The translations under genes were made by a program, and so were the position numbers. Source: Dromiciops gliroides (taxonomy: Eukaryota; Chordata; Mammalia; Microbiotheria; Microbiotheriidae). From it: DNA of 64,000 nucleotides. This document shows, one piece after another, positions 12,038 to 23,814 of the stretch (its first letter is position 1; each line of letters opens with the position of its first letter). Under the pieces are notes generated by a model. The model had not been told where the DNA came from, ran no database searches, and was given only the letters and a program-made list of their open reading frames with translations. Location: assembly GCF_019393635.1 (NCBI RefSeq), contig NC_057867.1, positions 4,376,889 through 4,440,888 on the forward strand, in the 5' to 3' direction.

Positions 12038-12184
12038 GGGGGGCTGCTAGGTGGCAAAGTAGATAAAGCACCGGCCCTGGATTCAGGAGGTCCTGAGTTC
12101 AAATCTGGCCTCAGACACTTGACACGTACTAGCTGTGTGACCTTGGACAAGTCACTTAACCCTCATTGCCCCTGCCAATTAAAA
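12038..12184 (+). mobile_element. WSINE1-like CORE-SINE
   Basis: A plus-strand copy with head GGGGGGCTGCTAGGTGGC, then 'caccggccctggattcagga' and 'gacaagtcacttaaccctca'. The tail is short and I see no clean target duplication. It sits beside a piece of L2. Confidence 0.88.
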
Positions 12185-12425
12185 CACTTGAGTGACTCCC
12201 TATGGCCTCTAAGATAAAATAGCAATTCCTCAGCCAGGTATTTAAAACCCTTCCCAATTCGGCTTCGGTGTGCCTTTCAAGCTTATTGCTTATTAATCTT
12301 CTTCACACACTATGGCCCATCCAAACTGGCCTTGAACTCAACAATCCATCTCCTACATCTATGCCTTTGCACAGGCTGTGCCCCATGCCTGGAGTGCCCT
12401 CCCATTCTCACCTTAGACTCTTAGA
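12185..12425 (+). mobile_element. L2 LINE 3' region
   Basis: The block reads 'tgactccctatggcctctaa', 'aaacccttcccaattcggct', 'atgcctttgcacaggctgtg' and 'cccatgcctggagtgccctc', which is the L2 3' untranslated region. It seems to resume after the SINE, near 12695-12745 ('caacaagaagtctttcctgc'). Confidence 0.75.
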
Positions 12426-12430
12426 ATCCC

Positions 12431-12683
12431 TTGTTGTTGTTGTTTGGTTGTTTTTCAGGCATGCCCAACTCTTTGTGACCCATTTGGGGTTTTCTTGGCA
12501 AAGATACAGTAATTATTGGCCATGTCCTTCCCCAGCTCATTTTACAGATGAGAAAACTGAGGCAAACAGGGTAAAGTGACTTGTCTAGGGCCACACAGCT
12601 AGTAAGTGTCTGAGGCTGGATTTGAACTCAGGGCTTCCTGACTCCAACCAAGTTCAGCACTTTCTCCACTGCAGTACCACCTA
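12431..12683 (-). mobile_element. Long marsupial CORE-SINE inserted in L2
   Basis: Antisense order: (TTG)n tail, then 'aactctttgtgacccatttg', 'gttttcttggcaaagataca', 'attttacagatgagaaaact', 'agggccacacagctagtaag' and 'ctggatttgaactcagg'. It shares its 5' half with the shorter WSINE-like copies and has a longer 3' half. Confidence 0.88.
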
Positions 12684-12747
12684 AAAAACCCCACTAAGAT
12701 GGGATGCCATCTTCAACAAGAAGTCTTTCCTGCTCCTCCTAGTTCAG

Positions 12748-12905
12748 GGGTTCTTTACCTGGGGTCTGTGAACTTGTTTTTAAATAGTTTGCTAATGGTA
12801 TTTCAATATAACTGGCTTCCTTTGTAGTCTTATGTATTTTATTTTATGCTTTTAAAAGCCTGATTCAGAGAAGGGGGCCAGAGGCTTCAGCAAATGGCAA
12901 GTGAA
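12748..12905. mobile_element. Possible non-autonomous DNA transposon fragment
   Basis: The block begins 'caggggttctttacctgggg' and continues with 'tctgtgaacttgtttttaaa' and 'tatttcaatataactggctt'. This resembles a mammal-wide hAT-type MER element as I remember it. Only one end is clear, so the class is tentative. Confidence 0.4.
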
Positions 12906-15769
12906 GCATGTGTAGGCCAGTCACCAGTGGGCCTGTCACCATGGCTCGCTCCCTCTTCTTCCAATTATCATTCATGACCTTGGGCAAGTCACTGCCATTC
13001 CACTTTCCTCTCTGGCAGGGAGTTGAACTTAATGGCCTTGAAGGTCCCTTTCAGTGCCAAACCCAGGATCCCATAGTGTGTTTTCCCTGTAGAATGTAAG
13101 CCCTTTGAGTGCAGGCTTATGAAGCAGCAGGGTAGGCCATCCCTGCCTCTCTGGCTTGGCCCAGCCCAGCCTCCTTGGGAGCTCTCAGAATCCCACCTTG
13201 AATCTCACCTACTTTTCCAGATAAGATAGCAAGCCTAGAGTTCCAGCCTGTCTTTCCTCTGGCTGACAGGCAGGGCCGCCAACAGATGACAGAATCAGCG
13301 GCCCCAGTCGACACCCTTCAGAGCTGTCAGCCTGCAAGCCCGGGTTAAAATGCACCTAATGGATAGGGCCCCTTCCTAGAAGAAAGCTCTCCTCTCACAC
13401 TCTTAGCCCCTGCCAGCCTGTCCTAAAGGTGTATCCAGTCACTTCAGATGTGTAACCAAGAGGAAAAAAATGGAATTCGGAATGAAAAACAGCCCCTCCA
13501 AGACAGGGAGGCTGGGTGTCTTGGGCTCTTATCATCTGGGAGCAGGGGGAGGCAGGGCTCCCCAGATTTTGGTCATCCAGATCGAGAGCTGCTGACCTCT
13601 GCATTTGACAGGGCCAGACATCAAGGCACAGCTAGTAGGTGGTAGAGCTGAGATTTGAATCCAGGCCCACCTGTGTACTCTCAGGCCCATGTTCTTTCTA
13701 GGGTACAATGTTGCTACACTCTAGTTCTCCCCCCAGGCTGTACTCAGTGGACAAACTCTCCCTTAGTCACTGTTGGAGTTTGATTTCTTGGCTTTGCTTT
13801 AAAAAATAATGAGAATGAGAATGAGAATAATAAGAGTTCCTTTTGAAATGTTCCAACCTTGTCTTAGTTGATCCAAGGGGAAAAAAGTGATTTGTCCTCC
13901 CCTAAGACAGGCATTGGGGGAGGGGGAGGAAAGTCTAACCCAGAATCTTGGACAGAGTCAATCGAGGCCTAAGGGAGATAGCCCAGGGCCAGAACTAAAG
14001 TGGGACAGCCAGAGCACTGGCCTAGGGCAGTGAAATTTAGAGGGCCCTGAGAGCACAGACAGAAACTGAGCTCCGCAGTTATACAACTGTGATGGGAAGC
14101 CTTCCTCTGCCCCTCCCTCCCCTGGCAATATAGGACTGGCTAAGGAAGAAGCCCCCCCCCCAACACTCCCACCGTGGACTGGGGCAAGCCAAGAAAGGAA
14201 GCTTGCCCCCCATCTTTCTCCCTGCAACTCAGCAGGGGATTTCTCAGAGGTTGTCAGGCTCCTGTGGCATGACCAGTTTGAATTCAGCATGAGCCTTATC
14301 TTTGACTGAGCCCTCAATGAAAGGTCATTCGCTTATACCAGCCCCTACTCCCACATACCCCTTTCCACATATGGTTCTCTTCACCTCTTCACTGCCCGCC
14401 TGCCAACCAGACTGGAGCATCCTCTGGGTCTCCCCCTTCCAGAATCTCACCCATTGGCTTCTTTCAGTGCCTCCCCTAACAGTTCAGTCTAGGCGCCACC
14501 TCTCTGAACCATACTTTGGGACCTTGGCTTGGATTGTCTTCTAGTGGTACCAAACTTTTCTTGTGCATACAGAGAAAACGGAAAGTGATTTTAAGGCCAT
14601 TGAGTCCTACCTCGTTTTACAGAGGAGGAAACTAAGGACCAGGGAGTGGAGGCCACTCTTTGTGGCTCATGCAGCTAGCAAATATCTGAATCAGGATTTG
14701 AACTCAGGTCTTCCTAACTCCAAGTCTAGTGACTTCTCCATTACAGCCTCCATATTGGAGGATTAAATTGGAGATGGCAATGTGAGGTGGTAGTACAGTT
14801 GTCCAACAATGGCTAGCTCTGGGATCTGGTCCAAGACTGACCCTTTCACCTCTGATTCTTGGAGCTGCAGGGTATTCTGGAAGCATGGACAGTCCTCTCC
14901 CCGTGCTTCCTCACCTTTCCCACCATGGACACCCTCAGCAACTATAGCATTGTCATTGCTTAGGATAGCATGGTGGCTCCTATAGGAATTGGAATGACCT
15001 CATTTTCTTTCTCACCCAGGCCTAACACTGCCTGGCACATAGTATGCACTCAAGAAGTGCTTGTTTATCGATGGTTTGATGGGTTGATTGCAGCAATGAT
15101 ATTGGGAATGAATGAGTTGAAATGGAGTTGATGGAGGTCCCTTAGGTTCTCCCAGGAGGCCTGTGGAGTAGAGAAACCTGGGACTGAAGGATGAGTACTC
15201 AACCAGAGCAGGGATTCAGAGCATTCTGGGATAGACACAATCCTAGGCAGAATGAGGAGGAGCTGCTCAGTGTCAAACAGCTAGTAGGTGGCAGAGCTGA
15301 GATTCGAATTCAGCTCCCCAGTGGCTCCCTGGCCTTCATCACATGAAAGATCTTCTTTTTAAACGAACTACCAATGGAATGGGAGCTTCAGGGTCTCCCC
15401 AGGTTGCCCCCGTCCCTGCCAAGTTGAGTGTCCTTTAAGGAACACAGCTGATAGTTCACCTCTAACACCATCTTTAACAGGCCAGTAGTGATGCTGCTGC
15501 CGCTGCCTGTGACTTCCAACTCTGAAGAGGCCTCTACTAGGCTAACCGGTACAGACTGGCACAAGCCATTCCTTAGCAAAGAGATCCCTGGCAGCTGAAC
15601 AGCAGCTGAGTGGGGTCCAGAGGGGCAGGGGGTCCTAGGACCCTCTCCAGCTTGGTTCCCAAACCCAGGAAGAGTGCTGTGGCTTTTCCTGGCCTCCATT
15701 TCCCGGGATTGCTGTGGCTGCTGCTCTCCTCCTTTGGTTAGGCAGGAGAGAACACTCTGGGCTAAGGAG

Positions 15770-15965
15770 AACCGAGGGAAATTACCACTTTTCTTGTGAT
15801 TAACCTATCGATCCACTGCCTTTAATAGCTAGGTCAAATAGAATCTCCCCCACAAGCAAGGCGCCTTCTTCAATGGCCTGCTTTTTCACACAATCAGTTG
15901 ACTGACTGGACCCGGCTATTGTCATCCTTGAGAGCAGCAGCACCTGTCATTCAGCAGAGCACTAT
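15770..15965. promoter_or_regulatory. Candidate conserved non-coding element
   Basis: This block matches none of the repeat families in the window and has balanced, AT-richer sequence with homeobox-like and TCF-like words ('gtgattaacctatcgatcca', 'tttaatagctaggtcaa'). It has the look of a constrained non-coding element. No comparison was possible, so this is inference only. Confidence 0.3.
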
Positions 15966-15999
15966 TGCCGGGGAGGCAGGGCCCATAGCCATCATTAAC

Positions 16000-16250
16000 C
16001 CCATTTTACAGATGAGGAAAATGAAGCTCAGGAAAGTTTGGCACAGATAGAGTGTATCACAGGCAGGATTTGAACCTGGTCTTCCAGTGCTCTTTCCATC
16101 AGGCTGTGCTGCCTTTTCAATCATAGCTTACTAAAGCCCCCACATTTTACAAGGGAGAAAATTGAGTCTCAGAGAGGGGAAGAGGCTTGCCCAAGGTCAC
16201 AGAGCAAGCTAATTTTTGACTTGAATTTATTACAGTGGCTTCCAATAGAG
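16000..16250 (-). mobile_element. Two MIR-like fragments
   Basis: Two antisense MIR cores lie in tandem: 'cattttacagatgaggaaaa' with 'gcaggatttgaacctggtct' at 16000-16100, and 'cattttacaagggagaaaat' with 'ttgcccaaggtcacagagca' at 16143-16210. Confidence 0.7.
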
Positions 16251-16929
16251 AGCCAACTAGAACCTCCGCTATGATTCTTGTAATGCCTCAGGGGCACATT
16301 TCCCAACCAGTGCCTCACTAGCCCATCACCCACAGACATCCATCGCAGCCCCCCTCCCCTTGGAGGTACCTAAGCTCCCGCCTTCAGATGCTCATGCTGG
16401 AAGGAAAGAGATAGGATGCAAAGCTGCACTTCAGTCTACACTCCCTCAGATTTTCCTCATTATCTAATAAGTCCCAACCCTCAATCTGCTGGGAATGCCA
16501 ATCCCTCAGCTTTCACCACTATCGGTTCCTCCTTGGTCCTTCTGGGGCATCCAGAATCCTTTCCCCCTAACTCCTGCCACATAAGAAATCCTGAGTTTTG
16601 CCAAGTGGAGGCATCCACTGCTGCTACCCTACAATGTCACTCCTATCACCACTTGGAAAGAAGCACCCCGAATAGGAAGGGGAGTAGCTCTTACATCCAA
16701 ACCCCTCCCACCCCTGAAAATGTCCCAATATATAATAGGCTATTTCTTCTGATCTTGCTGAGTAGAGTGTTGATCCTTCTGTCTTAGCTGCTACCTCTTT
16801 CCCTCACAGGGACATCATAAAGATGAAGTGTTTTTCCCCCAGGCCACAGAATGAGCAAGAAGTGAATGAGGAACTGGATTTCATCGAGTTTCCAATCTCT
16901 TCTTTCTTAATCCACTACACCCCAGGGTC

Positions 16930-17110
16930 TTGCAAGGCAGTATATAAGGACTTGGTTGTAACAACTCCAGGAGCCCCATGATTTTTTTCAAGCCTTTGTT
17001 GGTGTTGAACTTAATTACACCTTTAATTAAATCAATGCAGCATCTCCTCCTTTGCTGGGGTGAGGGTTGAGAGGGTGCCCGGGTAAAAGCTGAGAGGCAG
17101 AGGAGAAAAG
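16930..17110. promoter_or_regulatory. Candidate conserved non-coding element
   Basis: A unique AT-rich stretch with 'gaacttaattacacctttaa' and 'ttaaatcaatgcagcatctc' around 17007-17045. It is not explained by any repeat seen here. The minus-strand ORF across it (16881-17390) has no domain I recognise and I treat it as chance. Confidence 0.3.
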
Positions 17111-17479
17111 CTGACTGATGGAGATACTGCCAAAATTGCAAAAAGGGGCGGGGGAGGGGGAAGAGGAACAGAACACAGAGGGGAGTCCGGTCAAGTAACT
17201 GGGTACTTGCAAGAGGAGGAGAATCGGGGGCATTCATCTTGGTGCAGAATGAAGCAAGCAGAGTGGGGAATGTAATTTTTTTCTCTGGCCGATAACCCCT
17301 TCCAGTGCCTTGGTGAGTGGCAGCCGTGGCTATGTCTGAGGAAGGAAGAAGTCGACAGGACCTAGGAGTGAAGAAATGAATGGCTGCCAAAGGAGGGGGG
17401 AGAGTGATGGAGACAGGGGAGGATGGGGAGCCAGGGTCTGGGGGGGGGGAAAGGCAGGAGGCAGGACCCCCAGGGCAGA

Positions 17480-17665
17480 AGGAAGCCGCGACAGCCGTTC
17501 TAACGGTGATTTGCTGTCAGGACTGGCTGCCCAGTGATATAAGTAAATATTCTCCCAGACTATGTGGCGGGAGTATTAATAATTCATTCACTGGGGATGG
17601 TTCCCAGGGATCTCTTTGCAGTGATTCAAATCTCAGGCAGGAAAGAATTGGATGTTAAGTGTTAT
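17480..17665. promoter_or_regulatory. Candidate conserved non-coding element
   Basis: A unique stretch with 'agccgttctaacggtgattt', 'gatataagtaaatattctcc' and 'gtattaataattcattcact'. It lies about 40 kb upstream of the CpG-island gene. Base composition differs from the C/T-rich repeats on either side. Confidence 0.35.
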
Positions 17666-18249
17666 GAATGGGGCCCTCTCCTAGAGACCATGGATTTCAG
17701 GAGCAAGCTAGGGAAGGAAGGCAGATGACTGCAGAAGAATCCCTTCTCCTAAAGAGACTGGGAATAAAAAATGCAGAAGCTCATTGGAAATGAGGCAGGG
17801 CAGCTGAAAACAATCAAAGATGCCTGAGATGGATGCTGGGACATTGGCTATCGACCAAGCAATCAGTCAATTAAAAGGTCTTTATTAAATGCCTACTATG
17901 CATTCACTTTGAGGCTGCGCTGGGGGAGGGAGCAGGGCAGAAATGGACCTAGATCTCTGTTGTCAAGAACTGGAGAGTCAATTCCTTCAAGTCCAATTAA
18001 AACACCCACCTTCCCTTCCGAGCCTCCCTTGGCCCCCTCTCCCTGCCCCCAGTAACTGCCTCCTTCCTTATCCTCAGTGTCTTTTTTATAGTTTGGACTT
18101 TCCTAATGCACTCACAGAGCATTAGTGTAGATCACAGCTCTTGGGGCTGGAGACTTATGTGGACTGAAAGCCCCTTGAGGGTAGGGATCATGTTTCGGCA
18201 AATCCTTGAATTTCTCCCAGTCCCTAGCACAGTGCTCTGCAGGTGCTAA

Positions 18250-18440
18250 CATAGTGGCCAGAACAATGGACTTGAAGTCAAGAGGACCTGAGTTTGAATC
18301 CCATCTTGCTAGCTGTGTGACCCTGAGCTAGTCTCCGCATCAGTTCTCTCAACTATAAAATCGGGGTAACGATAATGTCTACCTTAAAGGCTTGTTGTAA
18401 GGATCAAATAATCTTTAGAAATCCCTGTGCCAATCTGAAA
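18250..18440 (+). mobile_element. MIR/CORE-SINE, nearly full length
   Basis: The order is 'atggacttgaagtcaagagg', 'tgagtttgaatcccatcttg', 'ctagctgtgtgaccctgagc', 'aactataaaatcggggtaac', then 'cttgttgtaaggatcaaata'. This is a complete old MIR-like element on the plus strand. Confidence 0.82.
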
Positions 18441-18509
18441 GTTAAGTGTAATTAAAAATGTCAGCCCTTACTCTTGGTATCTGCACACAGAAGGTGCTTG
18501 ATCATCTCT

Positions 18510-19425
18510 GTAGATGCCTCTCTCCTGAGCTCTGGACCCAATTCACCTGCTGCCTATTGTCTCTTTCCCAGTGGATACCTCAAAGCCAACATGACCCAAA
18601 TGGAACTCCTTAACTTGCCCTCCCCCATTTTCCTGCTTTCATCAGGGGCATCCTTCCAGTCTGCCAAGTTCTCAACCTCAGTGTTATCCTCACTCTCCCT
18701 CACCCCTCCTATCCAGTTAGGTGCCAAATCTTGTCATTTCTTCCTGTCATCTTCCCTACAGTCACATGCCCAGCCCCTCTCCTAGACTATCATAGTAGCC
18801 TTCAAAGTGGTCTCCCTGTCTCCAGTGTCTCCCCTCTCCAAGTTCTCTTCCTTGTAGCCTCCAATGGGATTTTCCTGAAGCACACTCCCCCATTCAAGAA
18901 CCTCCAATGACTCCCTCGTGTCTCTATGATAAAGATATAGACTTCTCTGTTTGGCGCTCAAGGTCCTTTACAACCTGGCTCCTTTCTACCTCTCTGACAC
19001 TGTCACACATTGCTCCCCTCCAGAGGTTCTGTGGTCTAGCCAAATTGCCCTTCTTGCTGTTCCCCACACGCCACATCCCATCTCCACTGACTGCTTCCCA
19101 TCCCTTTTCACCTTCATCCTTGGGAATCCTTGGTCACCTTCGAGAATGTTCAGGCATCTCCTTCTGCAGGAAGCTTTTCTCTCTCTCCATCCCTTGCTCC
19201 TCCCACGGGTATCCCCCTTGTATGTGCTTAATACATCTTCTTAGTATGTGTTGAGGGTAAGAGCATTTCACTTGGCCTTTGGTATCCTCGTATTCTGGCA
19301 CTGAGTAGGAGAAGAAGGGGAGGAATAAACATTAAGCAACTACTATGCAACAACAAACAATTATCAGCATCTACAAATGGGATCGTATTTGTGCCCAGCA
19401 CATGGTAGGTGCTTAATAAATGAGC
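18510..19425 (+). mobile_element. L2 LINE 3' region
   Basis: A long L2-like copy: 'cctccaatgactccctcgtg', 'gcgctcaaggtcctttacaa', 'cctggctcctttctacctct', 'ctccttctgcaggaagcttt', ending in a 'catggtaggtgcttaataaa' terminus near 19400. A fragment of another old repeat (19310-19360) lies inside it. Confidence 0.75.
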
Positions 19426-19694
19426 CAAGACCCTTGAAATACTCAGGAGAAATTCAAGACAAAACTGTGTGGGAGCATTGCTGGTTCAGGAAGAAGCTCA
19501 GAGAAAGGAGAACCTAGTCTCTCCCAAATTCATCTGTTGCTCTGCATTTCAACTGCCATCAGTCCCCCTCATCACCTTATTCCCAGGGGATCTTTTCCCT
19601 TCATCCCATCCTGCATGGCACCTCAAGTAACGATTCCACCATGTCACTCTTCATCTCAAGATCTTTCAATGACTCCACTTCCCACTTAGCAAGG

Positions 19695-19965
19695 CTTTCT
19701 TTTAAAAAAAATTGTATTCAGATTTTGTTGTTTTTATATCTAACTCTAACCTATCCTGCATCTATATCTAATCCCAGATTTCCCCATCTTCCTCCCCTTC
19801 CAGGGCCATCTCGTATAAGAAAGGATGACAAAATAAAGAGAATGAGAAAAAGTCAGCAAAACTAATACATCACCAAAAAAATCTTATATGCAATTTCCCA
19901 CACGACCTCCCACCTGTGCAAAACAGTGAGCGGAGGTGGCTTCTCATATCTCTTCTTTAGGACCA
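19695..19965 (-). mobile_element. L1-type LINE 3' end fragment
   Basis: After a T-rich start the block matches the L1-like copy at 36335 in antisense: 'gagaatgagaaaaagtcagc', then 'atgcaatttcccacacgacc', 'gcggaggtggcttctcatat' and 'ctcttctttag'. Confidence 0.65.
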
Positions 19966-19969
19966 AGTT

Positions 19970-20490
19970 TCAATGAGTAAGTTAAGCACCTACTGCATGC
20001 CTGGCATTGTACTGTGACAATCATTCCAGCCCTCTATTCTACTAAGGGGAAGCAACATGGACACAGAGGAGTAAATAACATACAAATTAAATACAAATAC
20101 ATTTTGAGGGGTGGGAATACTAGCAATTGGGGAGGGGCATTTCAGGAAAGGTCTCATGTAGGTGGTAGCACTTGAGCTAGATCTTGAATGGATCTAGGGC
20201 TTTCAAGAGGCAAAGGTGAAGAGGGAATGCATTCCAGGCATGGGGGACAGCCTGTGCAAAAACCTGGAGGCAAGAGATGTAATGTTGTGTATATGGAGCA
20301 GCAAGGCCAATTTTCCCAGGATGTAGTAAGTAATAAATAATTCTGGAAAGATAGGTTGGAGGTAGGTTATCAAGGGCTTTAAATGCCCATTTAAAATGCC
20401 CTTTAAGTGAGAAGTTTGTATTTTATTCCTAGAAGCAATAGGGAGCCACTGAAGCTTCTTGAGAAGGGGAGTTAAACAATATGTGACAAA
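19970..20490 (+). repeat. Old interspersed repeat, long copy
   Basis: A long, collinear copy of the repeat seen at 1604. It runs from 'taagcacctactgcatgcct' through 'gcattccaggcatgggggac' and 'atcaagggctttaaatgccc' to 'aatagggagccactgaagct'. A (GAAT)n run follows. Confidence 0.7.
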
Positions 20491-20499
20491 TGCTTGATG

Positions 20500-20527
20500 A
20501 ATGAATGAATGAATGAATGAATGAATC
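20500..20527. repeat. (GAAT)n microsatellite
   Basis: About six GAAT units at the 3' edge of the old repeat, probably expanded from its terminal sequence. Confidence 0.9.
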
Positions 20528-20559
20528 TAGGAAAAGTTCGTTGAGATCTTAGAATATAA

Positions 20560-20830
20560 TGCAAATTCTGGCTCACTCAGGAAATAGAGCCATTTACATA
20601 TCAAGCCTCAAGAAATCTCAAGTCATCTGCCTAACTTTCAAGGTCTTCTGTAATCTAGCCCTAACTCTCCCCATCCAGTCTTGTTTTCCAGTCTTCCCAA
20701 ACAGTCATCTTCCACACCACTCAGGCTGCTGTCTTTACTATTCCCCAAACACACCATGCTCTTTTCTACCTTCATGCCTTTACTGCCATTATTCCACTCA
20801 CATAGATGTCCTACATCTAACTAGAGTGTT
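20560..20830 (+). mobile_element. L2 LINE 3' region fragment
   Basis: L2 phrases: 'aactttcaaggtcttctgta', 'atctagccctaactctcccc', 'ccccaaacacaccatgctct' and 'ttcatgcctttactgccatt'. Confidence 0.65.
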
Positions 20831-20835
20831 GTGAT

Positions 20836-21004
20836 CAGGGCATTGTCCCAGGGCAGCAAACCTGAGGGGACAAAAATTCAACAAATGCATTTCTTCATCA
20901 GCAGAGAAGCCATTGTAGTAACTAATTCCCCTTTCTGTTCAACTGAATTTGCCTTTGTATTATGGTCACGTGATGGATTAGAATGTTGACATGACAGTGC
21001 CCTG
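20836..21004. mobile_element. Candidate 169-bp inverted-repeat element (hAT-like MITE)
   Basis: The left end CAGGGCATTGTC and the right end GACAGTGCCCTG are inverted repeats matching at 11 of 12 positions. CAGGG termini are common in hAT elements. The flanking 8 bases do not match, so the expected 8-bp duplication has decayed or the limits are slightly wrong. Confidence 0.45.
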
Positions 21005-22684
21005 GGTGCCTAAACTGGTAGCTACAGCTATGTAGATTCAAGTCTTCCCCAATCTGCCACTGGATGTGTTCCAGCTCCTTTTTAATTTAATTTTTTAATT
21101 AAACATTGAATTTTAAAATTTTAATTCGTTGGCTCTGAAAATGGAGAGTGTGGAGAACAAGGCACAATCTTTCAGGTGAGCACACCTGCCCAGGGAATAG
21201 CATTAGGGGTTATGCTCCTTCACTCATGTCTCTGCTTCTCTTAATTTAGCCATGGGACTGTCGGTTTATTTGGCCCCAGGTCTGGCCCCTGGCCTGGCAG
21301 CCTATTGTCCCCTCAAACCCACTGGTCTTTTTGCACAAGCCCTGCATTCCCTCTCCTATACTTGGTGCATCCAATGATGTGAACTCCTTCCTGGCTTCCC
21401 TGTTCGTCTTTATTCCCCAGCCTTTCTAACTTTGTGTTGTCTGCAAATGCGACTCTGAGATTTTAGAGCTGGAAGGGTCTTTGGAGGTCATCGGGTTTAC
21501 AGACAGGACTTGCCCAAGGCCACACAGGCAGTGTCTAAGCTAGGAGTGGAAACCAAGGCTTTTCCTCGGTCCAAGTCTCTATCCACTCTGCCACACTGTT
21601 CCTCAAAAGGCTGCTTTTTAAATACTCATCTAAAACACTGGACAGGATAACTCAGAGGTCCGCCATGGAACCCCTTGGCTGACCAATAAAGACTTCCTCC
21701 TAGATGGACTTCAATGTAAGAATCCATGCTCATTGTTGGTCAGCTAGCTACATTCCTGCCAATACCAATATCAAGCACTTAGGAGCACCGATCTAGAGTT
21801 GGAAGGTGCTTTAGTGTCCACTAGCCCAATGCCTTTGTTATTTACAGGTAAGAAAACTGAAGCCCAGAGAGGTTGAATAACCTCAGGTTGTAAGGTAGTT
21901 GGTGGCAGAGCCAGGATTTGAACCCAGAGCCTTTGACTCCAACCCCTGGGCTCTTCCCACTTTGCCCTGACTTTATCCTGCTGGGTCCACTCTTGTAGAT
22001 GTATGGATTACAATGAAAGGTGAACAGATACAAAAACCAAACAGAAATCCAGAGGTGACCTAGCTGCCTGTTATGAGGGAACAGAGGCAAGAAATGGGTC
22101 TAGATTCTGATATTGCTCTAGCAATAATTGTTGAGGCCACCTTGGCAGAGGGTCTTAAACCTTAGCTTGTGGGTCAGAAAAACCTGGATTCAAATTCCAC
22201 TTCTAGCATATACCAGCTGTGTGAACCTGGGCAGGTCACCTCACCTGTAAAGGAGGCTTGTACCAGAGAAATAAACCTTGGAGTGAGGAAGACCTGACTT
22301 CAGGTGGCGACCCTGGACAAGTCCTTTAAGCCTCTCAGTTCCCCAGGCAGCTCTTGTAAACTGCACATGACTTGTAGACTCCAAGTGTGCAGGGGCTGCT
22401 GTCTCCCATCGCATGTCTGGAGGAAAAGAGAAAGAAATGGATCGATTCAGGTGAGTTAGAGCATCAGGGAAGACTTCCTGGTGGAAAGGCATTTGGGCAG
22501 AGCATCAAAGGCCAGAATAAAGGTGTCGAGGCAGGCATGGTGAGCGTGGCATGGATGCAGGGCCTGGAAGCAGACACACGTTCAACTCATCTCCACGAGA
22601 TCTTGCCTAACTCTGAAGTCTGAGCTGAGGAATAGCACTGTGAAGTGGAGCTGGGGCAAGAGGAGACTGAGCTAATATGTTCTC

Positions 22685-22840
22685 AAGGGACTGCACTAGG
22701 AGCCAGAAGACCTGAGACTGAATTGCAATCTGTTCCTTATTAGCTAGATGACCTTGAGCAAGTCCCTTGACCTGTGTGGGCCTCCGTCTCTTCTTCTGTA
22801 AAGTGAGAGGGCTGGACTAATTGACCTCAGAGCCTTCCAT
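22685..22840 (+). mobile_element. MIR/CORE-SINE fragment
   Basis: The order is 'ctaggagccagaagacctga', 'ttagctagatgaccttgagc', 'cttcttctgtaaagtgagag', then 'ggctggactaattgacctca'. Confidence 0.75.
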
Positions 22841-23266
22841 CTCTAAGTGTAGGCTTGCCTTGGCCAAGTTATCTCCTCAGGTGCCATATTTTTTCTGGTC
22901 TTTTCCTGGGGCTTCCACTCGAACTGGTTGGAATCTGGAACTTTCCACAGCTCCCTCACCTGCTGTTACTCTGACCTACAGTGGCTGTTGTGGAGTGGTT
23001 GTGTTTTGTCCTTCATACCATCCACAGGCTCTGCTGGAAGACATGCCCATGGCCAGATATCCCAAGAGACATTTGCATTCATATTTAAACTAATACATGT
23101 CAAAATTGGGGGGGGGACAGAGGATCATGGTTCCAATTTCATCTCTGCCACGTACTAGAGGTAAAATGAGTGAGGTCGGGCTAGATGGTCTCTGAGGGTC
23201 CTTCTAGGCCTACATCTTCCTACAAAGGAAGACTAATGGATCACTAAGATCTTTAATCTTCTAGTG

Positions 23267-23271
<5 letters not shown>

Positions 23272-23304
<33 letters not shown>
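23272..23304. repeat. (TG)n microsatellite
   Basis: About 16 uninterrupted TG units. Confidence 0.97.
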
Positions 23305-23306
<2 letters not shown>

Positions 23307-23499
23307 GAGTCTAAGGAAGGGGGCTAGCCCCTTGAGACAACTGCAGAGTTCCTAGAACCATGGACAGCTCCCAGGACTCCATCCACCTGGCTGGGGCAGA
23401 CTACAGTGGTTGAGGTCCTTGCTTATAAATATTTGTTGACTGGATGGCTGGCTGATCTCTAGCAATTCTCTAGTTCCAAGGTGCCCCTCCTCCTCCTAC

Positions 23500-23720
23500 C
23501 CAGCATGCTGCTGGGCCACCTCCCAGGCCTCCTCCCCTTCCCACCAGTCCCTGTGTGCTCAGGGACTGCAAACTCATCCTAATATTGACCCAAGCAAAAC
23601 AGAATTAGGAAGGGAAACAGCTATAAAACAAATCATATTATGCATCTCCAGGCCAAACAAGAAGGATTTAGGGATTATCAGGAGCCCTGCTGCTCTGTCA
23701 GGGCAGATCATCAAAAGGGG
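23500..23720. promoter_or_regulatory. Candidate non-coding element, copy 1 of a related pair
   Basis: A unique stretch with 'gcaaactcat' at 23576, 'aagcaaaacagaattaggaa' at 23592 and 'aggatttagggattatc' ending at 23679. The same words, in the same order, occur at 60,371-60,498 in the first intron of the downstream gene. Function as an enhancer is inference from that pairing and from the lack of any repeat match. Confidence 0.45.
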
Positions 23721-23814
23721 ACTTGATTATCCAAAGGCAAGAATGGGGCACAAGGCGAGAAGAGGGACTGATGCAATTTATGCGGGAAAGAAAAAAAAAG
23801 CAGATTCTGGCTGC

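Noticed and set aside
16881-17390. 169-codon minus-strand frame
   Set aside because: No start context, splice signal or domain is visible. It overlaps a unique AT-rich block better explained as non-coding.
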